Source: Candidatus Schekmanbacteria bacterium (lineage in GTDB: Bacteria > CSSED10-310 > JACPHN01). Taken from it: a DNA stretch of 64,000 nt. The stretch is taken from positions 113,996-177,995 of the forward strand of contig JACPHN010000019.1 of the NCBI GenBank assembly GCA_016188575.1, in the 5' to 3' direction. The notes beneath the pieces were generated by a model. It was not told the origin of the DNA. It saw nothing but the letters and a program-made list of their open reading frames with translations, and searched no databases. Both the position numbers and the translations under genes were made by a program. Below are positions 16,817-25,444 of this stretch, piece after piece (position 1 is the stretch's first letter; each line of letters opens with the position of its first letter).

Positions 16817-19800
16817 TCACCCGGCCGCGTCGCCGTCGGTCCGGTCCGGCGGCGGCGGCCCGGTGGTCGCCATGCCCGCAAGCAGCCCGGGCGGCACGTT
16901 TTCCGCGAGCTCGCCATGCCGCAGGTTTTCCCACCGCCGCGCCTGCCATGCACTCTGCGCAGCGCGCAGCGCGGCGAGCTTGCGCGCCACATCCCCGTTA
17001 CCTTCCGGTGCGATCCCGAGCTGTCGCGCGAGTGTGCTCGCCTCATCGAGACAGACCACGCTCGACGCGCCTCGCGCCAGGAGCGCGTGACCGCGCTCGC
17101 ACAGGCACCGGATCAACCCGAGCGGGCTGTGAATCCGCCTGTAGATGCTATCCGCCACCTCGAGCTCGGCTTCCGCCCGACGGCCGTCACCGCACCCCAG
17201 GCGCGCGAAGCGCGCGCACTCAACCCGCACAGCGGCCTCTCCGTCCAGGTCGCCGAGCTCCTGCGACCGTGCCAGAGCCTCGTCGTATGCGGCAGCCGCT
17301 TCCTCCCAGAAACCGGTGTCCCGATAAACATTCGCGAGATTCGTCAACGTAATCGCGATGTCGCGGCTCTGCCCGATCTGCCGCAAGAGCGACAGCCCAT
17401 CCTCGAGCTTCGCGCGCGCGTCGCCGAGCCGCCCCGCGCAGTACGCCTCGAGGCCCAGACTGCCCAGCGCGAGCCCCTCACCGGCCGGGTCCTCGAGCTC
17501 GCGGTGCACCTCCAAAGCCCGGCGAAAGACCCGCCGCGCGCGGGCAAACCGGCCGGCGTCGAGGTCGAGGTTGCCGAGGTTGCCGAGCACCATCGCCTCT
17601 CCCTCACGGCCGCCGATGGAGCGATAGAGCGCGAGCGCCTTCAGGTAGAGCGTCCGGGCGCGAATCGCGTTTCCGAGCTGGTACTGCACGACCGCAAGCA
17701 GGTTCACGCAACGCGCCTCTGCGGCAGGCGCCGCCGCCGCCCGCGCCGCGCGCAACGCGCCGCGGCAGCGTTTCAACGCGTTCGCCAGATCTCCCGAGTC
17801 AGCGGCAATGCCCGCCAACGAGTAGAGGCAGCTCGAGACCAGCGTGGGGTCTTGGAGCTTCCGCGCTGCCGCCGCCGCGACGGTCAGCTCGCGGCGCGCG
17901 CGCTGCGCTTCACCGCCCCGCCAGAGAATCTCCGTCGCCAGCTCGCACCGCAGCCGCACCGCCTCGGCAGGGTCGCCATCGGCACAGCGCAGCGCGCCCG
18001 CAAAGCAGACCTCCGCATCGCGCAGTGCGTAGCGCCGCCTGAGCTCGCGCCCGGCGCGGGCGAACCAGGCGCGCGCCTCCACGACGTTGCCGCCTAGCTC
18101 ATGGTGATTTGCAAGCTCCGCAAGCGCATCCGACAGCGCGGCCGGCAGGCGCTCCTGCAATAGCGCCGCTACCCGCCGGTGGTACGCGGCACGGCGATCC
18201 GCCTCCAGACCGCCATAGAGGGCGCGCAGCACCCGCTCGTGCGCAATCCGGATCCGCCCGTTGGCCAGCTCCTCCAGCATCAGGCACCCCAGCGCCTCGG
18301 AAATCGCCGCGCGGGTTTCCTCGAGTGGCAGGTCCGCGACTGCGGCCACAAGCTGCTCGCTGGTTGGGCCGCCAATCACCGCCGCGACCTCCAGGACCGT
18401 GCGAGCAGCAGGCGACAGGCGCGCCAGTCCTGAGGCGATCACCCCCGCTAGCGTCCGCGGCAGCGGCAAGGTAGCGTAGAGCGCCGCGCCGGTCGCAGCG
18501 GGGCCGCGGGTCTGCCGCACTTGCCACCGGCCGCCATCGTCGCGATACAGCACTCCCGCGGAAACCGCGATGAGCAGATACTCGGCAACAAAGAAGGGAA
18601 CGCCGCCTGACTGTTGGGCCACGAAAGTGCCGAGCTGCGCCGGCGCCGGCCGCATCGCCAGCATATCGCCGATCATGCCGATAACGTCCTCCGCGCCCAG
18701 CGGACCGAGCGCGATCACGACGGCGCCGGCGGCGAGCTCCTCAGCGGCCCCCGACCGGGACGCCCGGCTGTCTTCACGGGTCCGCGCGCACGCCAGGACC
18801 AGACGGTGATCGGCAAACCAGTTGGTGCCGAGCAAGTGCTGCAGGAAGCCGATCGTGAGCTCGTCCGCCCATTCGAGGTCATCGATCGCCAGAAACACCG
18901 GTTGGCACCGCGATGCCGCCTCGAGCGTCCGCGCCAGAGCGCGGTACAGCCGCGTGCGCGCGAGCTGCGGGGGCAAATCCAGCAAGGGCGACGGGCCTTC
19001 TGCGGCGCTTACCGCGCGCGCCAGTGCCGGCTCGAACAACGCCAGCAGCCCGCTGTCGTCACCGAGCGCCGCTGCGACCGCCTCCGGTCCCTCGCCCATG
19101 AAGCGGTCGGCGACCGCGAGCAACACCGCCTTGAACGGGTGTAGCGGCGCCGCCGAGCGCTGATTTCCCTGCAGGTTCGAGCGCCCTGGCACGCAGATGC
19201 CGCGCAGCACCCAGAAGCTCCCGGCCGCGGCGCGCTCTGCCAGCTCGTTCACCATCCTCGTCTTGCCGATGCCACGCGGCCCCTCGACCAGGAACATGCT
19301 GCCCCGCGTTCCCCCAAGCTGGGCCACCTCATCGCGAATTCGCTCCAAAACGGGATTTCTGCCATGAAGCCGCGGGCGGTAGAGGTAGACCTTGGGGCGG
19401 GTCCCCACCGCGCGCGGAGGCGCTCCCCCGTCGCCTCCCTCGCCGGCGAGCATGCCCGTGAGGATGCGCGCGACGTCCATGGCGTAGCCGAACCGGTCCT
19501 CGCGGCGCTTGGCCAACAGGCCCATGACGAGCTCGTCCATGCCCTCGGGCAGCTCCTCAGTGAGATCTGACGGCGGCAGCGGCGGACGGTGCAGGTGCTG
19601 GCCGACGATTCCGAGCTCGGTGTCGGCAACAAATGGCGTCCGCCCGGTCAAGAGCTCATAGAGAAGGCAACCAAGCGCATAAAGGTCAGCCCGCGCGTCG
19701 ACGACTCCGCCCACGATCTGCTCGGGAGCCATGTACGCGAGCGTCCCCACCTTCGGGTGCGTGAGCTCCAGCAGCTCACGGCTCTCCGACGTGCCGTATT

Positions 19801-20542
19801 GAGCCGCGATACCGAAATCGACGATGACCGGCAATCCGCCGTCGCAGACAAGGATGTTCGCGGGCTTGAGATCGCGGTGCACGATACCCTCGCCGTGCAG
19901 GTAGGCGAGCGCGTCGCAGAGGCGGACGAGAAGCCGCAGCACGCCGCGCAGCTCGTGCTGCCGCCAGACGGCGGCCCGCACCTGAGGCGGCAGCATGTCC
20001 TGGGTGGAAAGCGGCTCTGCCGCCGGTCGCCCGAACTGCTCTCCCCCATCCGCGCCCGCGTGTTGCGGCGCGGCACTGCTGCTTGGAGCAGCGTAATCCG
20101 AGAGGGCCGACGTCCACCACCGGCCCGTCTCACCACCGCCACCGACTTCGCCTGGCGCACCATGCGCCCCCGAGGTGCCGCCGGCCCCATCCCGCGCGTC
20201 CGCGCCGCCAACGGGCGCGACCACAGTGCGATCGCGGCGCAGCCCCGCCGCAAAGGCGGCCAGCGGCACACCGGCGAGCAGCGGCATCGCATACCACGGT
20301 AGCCCGCCGTCGATTCCCTCTTCCAGGATGTCGACGATTCCCGGGTGGCGCAGCCGCGCCAGTGCGTGGATCTCCCGGCGGATGGGCTCCGTGAAGCGAT
20401 CGTCGGCAATGAACACGGTCTTGATCGCGACCGCAGCGCCGGTACGCGCGCACACCCCCGCGTACACCACGCCCATTCCCCCGCGCCCGAGAACGCGATC
20501 AATGCGGTAATCACCCACTCTTTCGGGGATTTGGCGAGTCAT
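16817..20542 (-). CDS. Ser/Thr protein kinase with AAA-type ATPase and TPR repeats
   Basis: This protein has 1241 residues. The kinase domain starts at residue 11 with the glycine loop GRGGMGVVY (19-27) and the ATP-binding Lys41 in VAIKTVF. HRDLKPANIL and DFG are present, so it should be active. Between the hinge and the catalytic loop is an unusual insert of about 100 residues rich in Gly/Ala/Ser. An ATPase module follows, with Walker A VEGPRGIGKT and Walker B-like FLAIDDLEWAD, as in MalT/AAA_16 signalling ATPases. The last 450 residues are TPR repeats (LGNLGNLDLDAGRFARARR and similar). It has no membrane segment. It is paralogous to and divergent from the gene at 20596. The start is almost leaderless: the ATG follows a TATAAT box by 8 bases and has no ribosome binding site. 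Confidence 0.9.
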   Translation of the reverse strand: MTRQIPERVGDYRIDRVLGRGGMGVVYAGVCARTGAAVAIKTVFIADDRFTEPIRREIHALARLRHPGIVDILEEGIDGGLPWYAMPLLAGVPLAAFAAGLRRDRTVVAPVGGADARDGAGGTSGAHGAPGEVGGGGETGRWWTSALSDYAAPSSSAAPQHAGADGGEQFGRPAAEPLSTQDMLPPQVRAAVWRQHELRGVLRLLVRLCDALAYLHGEGIVHRDLKPANILVCDGGLPVIVDFGIAAQYGTSESRELLELTHPKVGTLAYMAPEQIVGGVVDARADLYALGCLLYELLTGRTPFVADTELGIVGQHLHRPPLPPSDLTEELPEGMDELVMGLLAKRREDRFGYAMDVARILTGMLAGEGGDGGAPPRAVGTRPKVYLYRPRLHGRNPVLERIRDEVAQLGGTRGSMFLVEGPRGIGKTRMVNELAERAAAGSFWVLRGICVPGRSNLQGNQRSAAPLHPFKAVLLAVADRFMGEGPEAVAAALGDDSGLLALFEPALARAVSAAEGPSPLLDLPPQLARTRLYRALARTLEAASRCQPVFLAIDDLEWADELTIGFLQHLLGTNWFADHRLVLACARTREDSRASRSGAAEELAAGAVVIALGPLGAEDVIGMIGDMLAMRPAPAQLGTFVAQQSGGVPFFVAEYLLIAVSAGVLYRDDGGRWQVRQTRGPAATGAALYATLPLPRTLAGVIASGLARLSPAARTVLEVAAVIGGPTSEQLVAAVADLPLEETRAAISEALGCLMLEELANGRIRIAHERVLRALYGGLEADRRAAYHRRVAALLQERLPAALSDALAELANHHELGGNVVEARAWFARAGRELRRRYALRDAEVCFAGALRCADGDPAEAVRLRCELATEILWRGGEAQRARRELTVAAAAARKLQDPTLVSSCLYSLAGIAADSGDLANALKRCRGALRAARAAAAPAAEARCVNLLAVVQYQLGNAIRARTLYLKALALYRSIGGREGEAMVLGNLGNLDLDAGRFARARRVFRRALEVHRELEDPAGEGLALGSLGLEAYCAGRLGDARAKLEDGLSLLRQIGQSRDIAITLTNLANVYRDTGFWEEAAAAYDEALARSQELGDLDGEAAVRVECARFARLGCGDGRRAEAELEVADSIYRRIHSPLGLIRCLCERGHALLARGASSVVCLDEASTLARQLGIAPEGNGDVARKLAALRAAQSAWQARRWENLRHGELAENVPPGLLAGMATTGPPPPDRTDGDAAG

Positions 20543-20575
20543 GCTCGATCATTATACCATGTAGCGCCAGACGCA
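20531..20575. promoter_or_regulatory. Overlapping divergent promoters of the kinase pair
   Basis: The 53 bases between the two kinase starts contain a perfect TATAAT on the minus strand at 20551-20556. A transcript from it would begin near 20544, 2-3 bases before the minus-strand ATG, so that mRNA would be leaderless. Its -35 is poor (TTCGTG at 17-bp spacing). On the plus strand TTGGCG (20531-20536), a 16-base spacer and TATACC (20553-20558) form a plausible promoter for the other kinase. The two -10 elements overlap, so the promoters should compete. Confidence 0.45.
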
Positions 20576-20595
20576 CGAACACCTGTGGGGCGCTC

Positions 20596-23500
20596 ATGTC
20601 CATCATGCCGAAAGAAATCGGGCCGTACCGTATCCTGGCGCCGCTTTCCAGCGGGAGCATGGGAGTCGTCTATCGTGCGGAGCATCTCCAGAGTGCGGCG
20701 CCCGCGGCCGTAAAAACCGTCCTGCTGGCCCACGAGGGCATGCTCGAGTCGATCAGGCACGAGATCCGGGCGCTCGCTCGGCTACGCCACCCCGGCATCG
20801 TCCGCGTGCTGGACGAGGGGGTGTGCGACGGCCTGCCGTGGGTGGCAACCGAGCTCATCGAGGGGGAAACGCTCGAAACCTGGTGCCGGGCGCACTGGGA
20901 TCCGGCGAGCCGGCCGCATCCCGGACGCGAATCGGAGCGGCTCAGGGCCGTGCTGGAGGTCATGCGTCGGATCTGCTCTCCGCTCGGGTACCTGCATGGC
21001 GAGGGTATTGTGCACCGCGACCTGAAGCCGAAGAACATCCTGGTGCGCGACCGCGACGAGCCGATCATCGTCGATCTGGGGCTGATGTCGCAGTTCGCCG
21101 GACACTTCAGTCGGGAGCACCTCGAAGTGGCAGACGCCGGCGGCTCGCCGGGGTTCATCGCTCCCGAGCAGATGCGGGGGGAGCCCGTCGATGCGCGCGC
21201 CGATTTGTTCTCGTTTGGCTGCATCCTGTATCTCATGTTGACGGGCGAGCCCGCGTTTTCCACGACGCGCGCGCTACTCGACGCGGACACGCGCCCGACC
21301 TCGCTCAAGCGTCACATCCCCGACATGCCGGACAAGCTGGACCGGCTGGTCAACCGCCTACTCGCCAAGGCGCCGCACGAGCGATTTGGCTACGCCGACG
21401 ACGTCGCGGCCGCGCTCGAGGAGCTCGGCGGCGGGCCTGACGGTTACTCCGGGGCGCCCGCCGCGCGCCCCTACCTGTACCGGCCGCGGTTTTGCGGCCG
21501 CGACCAGCTCGTCTCGGCTCTCGCCAACTACGTGGCCGAGCGGCTCGACGCCGGCCGCGGGGATTTCGTGGTCATCGGCGGCGAGAGCGGCATCGGCAAG
21601 ACTCGCTTTGCCAGTGAGCTCGGCAATCGCGCGCAGCGGCGCGGGTATCGCGTGCTCACCGGCGAGTGCCTGTCGCTGTCCGGGGCGGAGGGGCAAAGAG
21701 GGGAGACGCGGGAGACCTTGCACGCCTTCAAGCGCCCGTTGCAGGCTATCGCCGATCGTTGCCGGCAGCGCGGTGACGCCGAGGTGGAGCGCATCCTGGG
21801 CGCGCGCGGCCCGGTGTTGTCGCTGTTTCAGCCGGCGCTCAACGCTCTGCCCGGCCAGCGGGACCACGGCCCACCGCCCGAGCTTCCGCCTGACGCCGCT
21901 CGCACCCGCCTCTTCGACGCCCTGTTCGAAACGCTCGCGGAAATGGCGTCCGACGCTCCGATCGTCCTCATCCTCGACGATCTGCACTGGGCAGACGAAG
22001 CCACGGTCGACTTTCTCAGCTACGTCCTGGCGCGGCAGCGACTGGCGTCGGCGCCGATCGTAATCGTCGGGACCGTGCGGACTGACGAGGCCAGCCCGGC
22101 ATTGCGCCGCCTGCTCAGCCGCGAAGGCATCCGCCAGCTCCGCCTTGGGCAGCTCGACGATGGGGCGGTCGAGAGCATAGTCGGGGACATGTTGGCGCTC
22201 TACCCGCCACCCAAGGTGCTGGTGGACTTTCTTGGCCGGCACGGAGCGGGAAATCCGTTTTTCGTCGCCGAGTACCTGCAGTTGGCGGTGTCTGAGGGGG
22301 CGTTGCTGCGCGATTTTTCGGGCCACTGGCGAGTGCGCACGGGACTGCCGAATACCAAGCGCAGCCAGATTCTGCCGGTGCCGGGATCCATTCGCGAGGT
22401 CGTGGCGCGCCGCCTGGCGGGCCTCGAACCGGCCGCGCGGTCGCTCGTCGAGGCGGCCGCGGTACTTGGCCGGGAAGGAACGCGCACCATGCTCGCGCGC
22501 ATGACCGAGCTCGACGGCACGGACTTCGCTCTGGGCCTCAATGAAGCACTGTTGCGCCGGCTGCTCGAAGAACCCGAACCCGGTACCATCCGGTTCACGC
22601 ACGACAAGATCCGCGAGGTCGTGTACGAGCAGATCGCGCCGCCAATGCGGCGCCAACTCCACGGCGTCGCGGCCGCTGGCGGGGATTCGTGGTTCGGAAG
22701 CGCGAAGGACGAGCATCTCGCAACCATGGCGTTTCACTGGGAGAAGGCGGGGGAGCCGGCGCGCGCCCGCAGCGGCTACCTCGCCGGTGCGCGCAAGGCG
22801 GTCGCAGCCTGCGACTACCGCGAGGCGGAACGGCTGTACACTGCATGCCTGTCACTGTGCGAGTCGCCCAGCCCGGAAGGGGTAACGGTGCGCAACGAGC
22901 TCGCCCGCAACGTCCTGTCACTGCAGGGCCGCGGCGCGGAGGCGCTGCGGACCTATGAAAGGGCGTTCGAGGAGGCGCAGCGACTCGCGGACGGCGACGG
23001 CGAAAGTCAGTCCCTGCAGGGCATGGCGCACGTTTATCGCGACTCCGGTCAGACCAACAAGGCCTGGGCCTTTTACCAGCAGGCGCTCGCGGTCCACCGC
23101 CGGATCGGAAAGCGCAATCGCGAAAGCGTGGCCATGACCAACCTCGCGCTCATCCTCGTCGACCGCGGCCAGCTCACGGAAGCGCGCGACTTCTATCGGC
23201 AGGCGCTGGAGATCCACCGCGAACGGGGCGACTGGCGATCGGAGGTCATGGCGCTCGGCGATCTTGCGATTCTCCATCATAACCAGGGCCTGGTGTCCGA
23301 GGCGAAAGCGCTGTATCGCCAGGCGCAGGCAGTGCTCGAGAGGATGGCGGGGGATTTTGCAAACGCCGAGCCCATCAGCAACATCGGCCTGGCCTATCGC
23401 GAGCAGAGCCTGCTCGGGGAGGCGCGGACCTACCACGAGCAGGTGCTCAAGCTGCACCGCACCGGCGGCGACCGGCGCCGCGAGGCGATCGCGCTCAGTA

Positions 23501-24120
23501 ATCTGGCGCAAATGCATCATGATGACGGCGTGTACGAGGATGCTCTGGCGCTCTGCGAGCAGGCACTGGCGCAGCATCGCAAGCTCGGAGACCGGCGCTG
23601 GGAGGCCATCGCCGTTGGCCTCCTCGCGAGCGTCTGTGCGGCGCTAGGCCGCGTCGAGGAGGCGTATGGACACTACAAGAGCTCCCTCGCCATCCACCAG
23701 GAGGTCGGAAATCGGCGCATGGAGGGCGACGTGCTGTGCGACTACGCGACGCTGATCCGGCGTGCCGGCGGTGATCTCGAGGAGGCGTTCATGACGGTGG
23801 GGCGCGCCGCCGCCACGGCCGACGACCTCGGTAACAAGCTGGTCATGGTCAAGTGCCTGTGCGAGGGTGGCCACATCGCCCTTGCACGAGCGAGCACCGC
23901 GGATCAATATCTACAGAGGGCGTGCGCCTTCACGGAAGCTTCGCAGCTCGGACCGGAAGGCACCCTGAGCCGACGCGTTGCCGGGCTGGCGCGGGCGGTG
24001 ACCGCGGTACGTGAGGGCAGGCCGCTCTTTCGGGGCGAGCACATTCAGGATATTCCTCCCGGTATGCGCGGGTGGCTGGTGGAACGGGGCGATTTGTCGA
24101 GGCAAACGATCGATGAGTAG
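20596..24120 (+). CDS. Ser/Thr protein kinase with AAA-type ATPase and TPR repeats, second paralogue
   Basis: This 1174-residue protein has the same architecture as its divergent neighbour. The kinase domain covers about residues 9-280, with SSGSMGVVYRAEH as the glycine loop, AAVKTVLL with the ATP-binding Lys, and HRDLKPKNILV as the catalytic loop. The metal-binding motif reads DLG instead of DFG, but the Asp is kept. An ATPase module follows, with Walker A GGESGIGKT and Walker B-like VLILDDLHWAD. About 400 residues of TPR repeats complete it (LALILVDRGQLTEARDFYR, then LAILHHNQGLVSEAKALYR). Such kinase-ATPase-TPR proteins are common in myxobacteria-like genomes and integrate signals in the cytoplasm. 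Translation may start at 20596 or at the ATG at 20605. The 3' end overlaps the M28 peptidase gene by 8 bases. Confidence 0.9.
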   Translation: MSIMPKEIGPYRILAPLSSGSMGVVYRAEHLQSAAPAAVKTVLLAHEGMLESIRHEIRALARLRHPGIVRVLDEGVCDGLPWVATELIEGETLETWCRAHWDPASRPHPGRESERLRAVLEVMRRICSPLGYLHGEGIVHRDLKPKNILVRDRDEPIIVDLGLMSQFAGHFSREHLEVADAGGSPGFIAPEQMRGEPVDARADLFSFGCILYLMLTGEPAFSTTRALLDADTRPTSLKRHIPDMPDKLDRLVNRLLAKAPHERFGYADDVAAALEELGGGPDGYSGAPAARPYLYRPRFCGRDQLVSALANYVAERLDAGRGDFVVIGGESGIGKTRFASELGNRAQRRGYRVLTGECLSLSGAEGQRGETRETLHAFKRPLQAIADRCRQRGDAEVERILGARGPVLSLFQPALNALPGQRDHGPPPELPPDAARTRLFDALFETLAEMASDAPIVLILDDLHWADEATVDFLSYVLARQRLASAPIVIVGTVRTDEASPALRRLLSREGIRQLRLGQLDDGAVESIVGDMLALYPPPKVLVDFLGRHGAGNPFFVAEYLQLAVSEGALLRDFSGHWRVRTGLPNTKRSQILPVPGSIREVVARRLAGLEPAARSLVEAAAVLGREGTRTMLARMTELDGTDFALGLNEALLRRLLEEPEPGTIRFTHDKIREVVYEQIAPPMRRQLHGVAAAGGDSWFGSAKDEHLATMAFHWEKAGEPARARSGYLAGARKAVAACDYREAERLYTACLSLCESPSPEGVTVRNELARNVLSLQGRGAEALRTYERAFEEAQRLADGDGESQSLQGMAHVYRDSGQTNKAWAFYQQALAVHRRIGKRNRESVAMTNLALILVDRGQLTEARDFYRQALEIHRERGDWRSEVMALGDLAILHHNQGLVSEAKALYRQAQAVLERMAGDFANAEPISNIGLAYREQSLLGEARTYHEQVLKLHRTGGDRRREAIALSNLAQMHHDDGVYEDALALCEQALAQHRKLGDRRWEAIAVGLLASVCAALGRVEEAYGHYKSSLAIHQEVGNRRMEGDVLCDYATLIRRAGGDLEEAFMTVGRAAATADDLGNKLVMVKCLCEGGHIALARASTADQYLQRACAFTEASQLGPEGTLSRRVAGLARAVTAVREGRPLFRGEHIQDIPPGMRGWLVERGDLSRQTIDE

Positions 24121-25444
24121 CGGTATTGCGAGTCGGGAAGCGCTGCGCACGCTGATGATTCTGTTGGGAGCGACAGCCGTGGCGCTCGGCCTGTCTCCCG
24201 GCGGCGGGCTGGCCGCCGATGCCACGGTTCCACGCCCGCCCCTGGACCGACAGGCAAGAGCCTGTCGCGACCCTGCGCTTGCCGTGCCTCCCGTGCCGTT
24301 CCGGTCAACTGGTCGCGCCACCTACGATCCTGCGATCGCAGCGCTCGTCGCGGCCGTCGATGCGGAGCGCTACGAAACAGCGCTCACCGATCTGGTGAAC
24401 GGCTTCGCCACGCGCTACACGACTGCGGCCTCGTTTTCGGCCGTCACCGACTACGTGCGGCAGGAGCTCCTCGAGGCCGGCATCGCGGACGTCGCGCTGC
24501 ATCCCTTCGAAATCGCTGGCAGCACCTACCACAACGTGATTGCGACGCTGCCGGGGACGGTGGACGACGGGCGATTCATGGTCCTCGGCGGCCACTACGA
24601 CAGCACCAGCGAAAATCCAGACGTGTCCGCACCGGGGGCAAACGACAACGGCAGTGGGACGGCGGCGCTGCTGGCGCTGGCGACGTTGCTGCGGGACGCT
24701 CACCTCGACCACACCGTCGTGCTCGCGGCTTTCGCCGGCGAGGAGCAGGGCCTTTACGGTAGCGAAGAGTACGTGGCGGACCTGGTCGCCGCGGGCAAGA
24801 GCGGATCGCTGATCGGTGCCGTAATTCTGGACATGCTCTCGTTTGACCGGGGCGGGCCGCCATCGATCCTGCTCGAGACCAGTGGCACCTTCACCAACGT
24901 CATTCAGGACATGGGCGAGCTCGCACAGCTCTACACGAGTCTCGAAGTCGACACCTCCACGTCCCCCTTCGGCAGCGACCACATGCCGTTCCTGGACCGC
25001 AGCCTGCCGGCGATCCTGTTCATCGAGCTGGACTGGGACAGCTACCCCGCGTATCACAGCACGACCGACACGCTGGACCGCCAGACCATGGCTACCGGCG
25101 TGGAGATCACGCGCCTGGGCGCCGCCGCGGCGGCGCTATGGGCGGGAGCGCGCCTGAACGGAGCGCCGACCGGGACCGCCACGGCGACCGCGACACCGAC
25201 GAGCACGCCAACGGCCACCAGCACCGCGACCGCAACCCCAACCTGCGCATGCACGCCGGTCACGACTCCGAGCGCGACACCGACGGCGACCGCTACCGCC
25301 ACCGCCACCGCCACTGTAACGCCGGGTCCAGCGGCACCGGTGTCGAGCCTCACGCCACTGTCCTTGCTGGCGCTGGCGGCGCTCGGCGCGCGGCGGCGGC
25401 TGCGGCAGCGGCGGCATCACCCGGTCAACCCGGCCAGGGAATGA
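24113..25444 (+). CDS. Secreted M28-family zinc aminopeptidase
   Basis: This 443-residue protein starts at the ATG at 24113, inside the last codons of the kinase gene (ATGAGTAG). A signal peptide ends near GLAADA. The peptidase domain spans about residues 75-350 and has every M28 metal and catalytic residue: His161 in GGHYDS, Asp178 in ANDNGSG, Glu210-Glu211 in AGEEQGLYGS (general base then zinc ligand), Asp240 and His290 in GSDHMPF. It should hydrolyse peptide N-termini outside the cytoplasm using two zinc ions. A Thr/Ala/Pro linker follows, then a hydrophobic tail ending in an Arg-rich cluster (LTPLSLLALAALGARRR), typical of a cell-surface sorting tail. Coupling to a kinase gene is unusual. 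Confidence 0.9.
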   Translation: MSSGIASREALRTLMILLGATAVALGLSPGGGLAADATVPRPPLDRQARACRDPALAVPPVPFRSTGRATYDPAIAALVAAVDAERYETALTDLVNGFATRYTTAASFSAVTDYVRQELLEAGIADVALHPFEIAGSTYHNVIATLPGTVDDGRFMVLGGHYDSTSENPDVSAPGANDNGSGTAALLALATLLRDAHLDHTVVLAAFAGEEQGLYGSEEYVADLVAAGKSGSLIGAVILDMLSFDRGGPPSILLETSGTFTNVIQDMGELAQLYTSLEVDTSTSPFGSDHMPFLDRSLPAILFIELDWDSYPAYHSTTDTLDRQTMATGVEITRLGAAAAALWAGARLNGAPTGTATATATPTSTPTATSTATATPTCACTPVTTPSATPTATATATATATVTPGPAAPVSSLTPLSLLALAALGARRRLRQRRHHPVNPARE

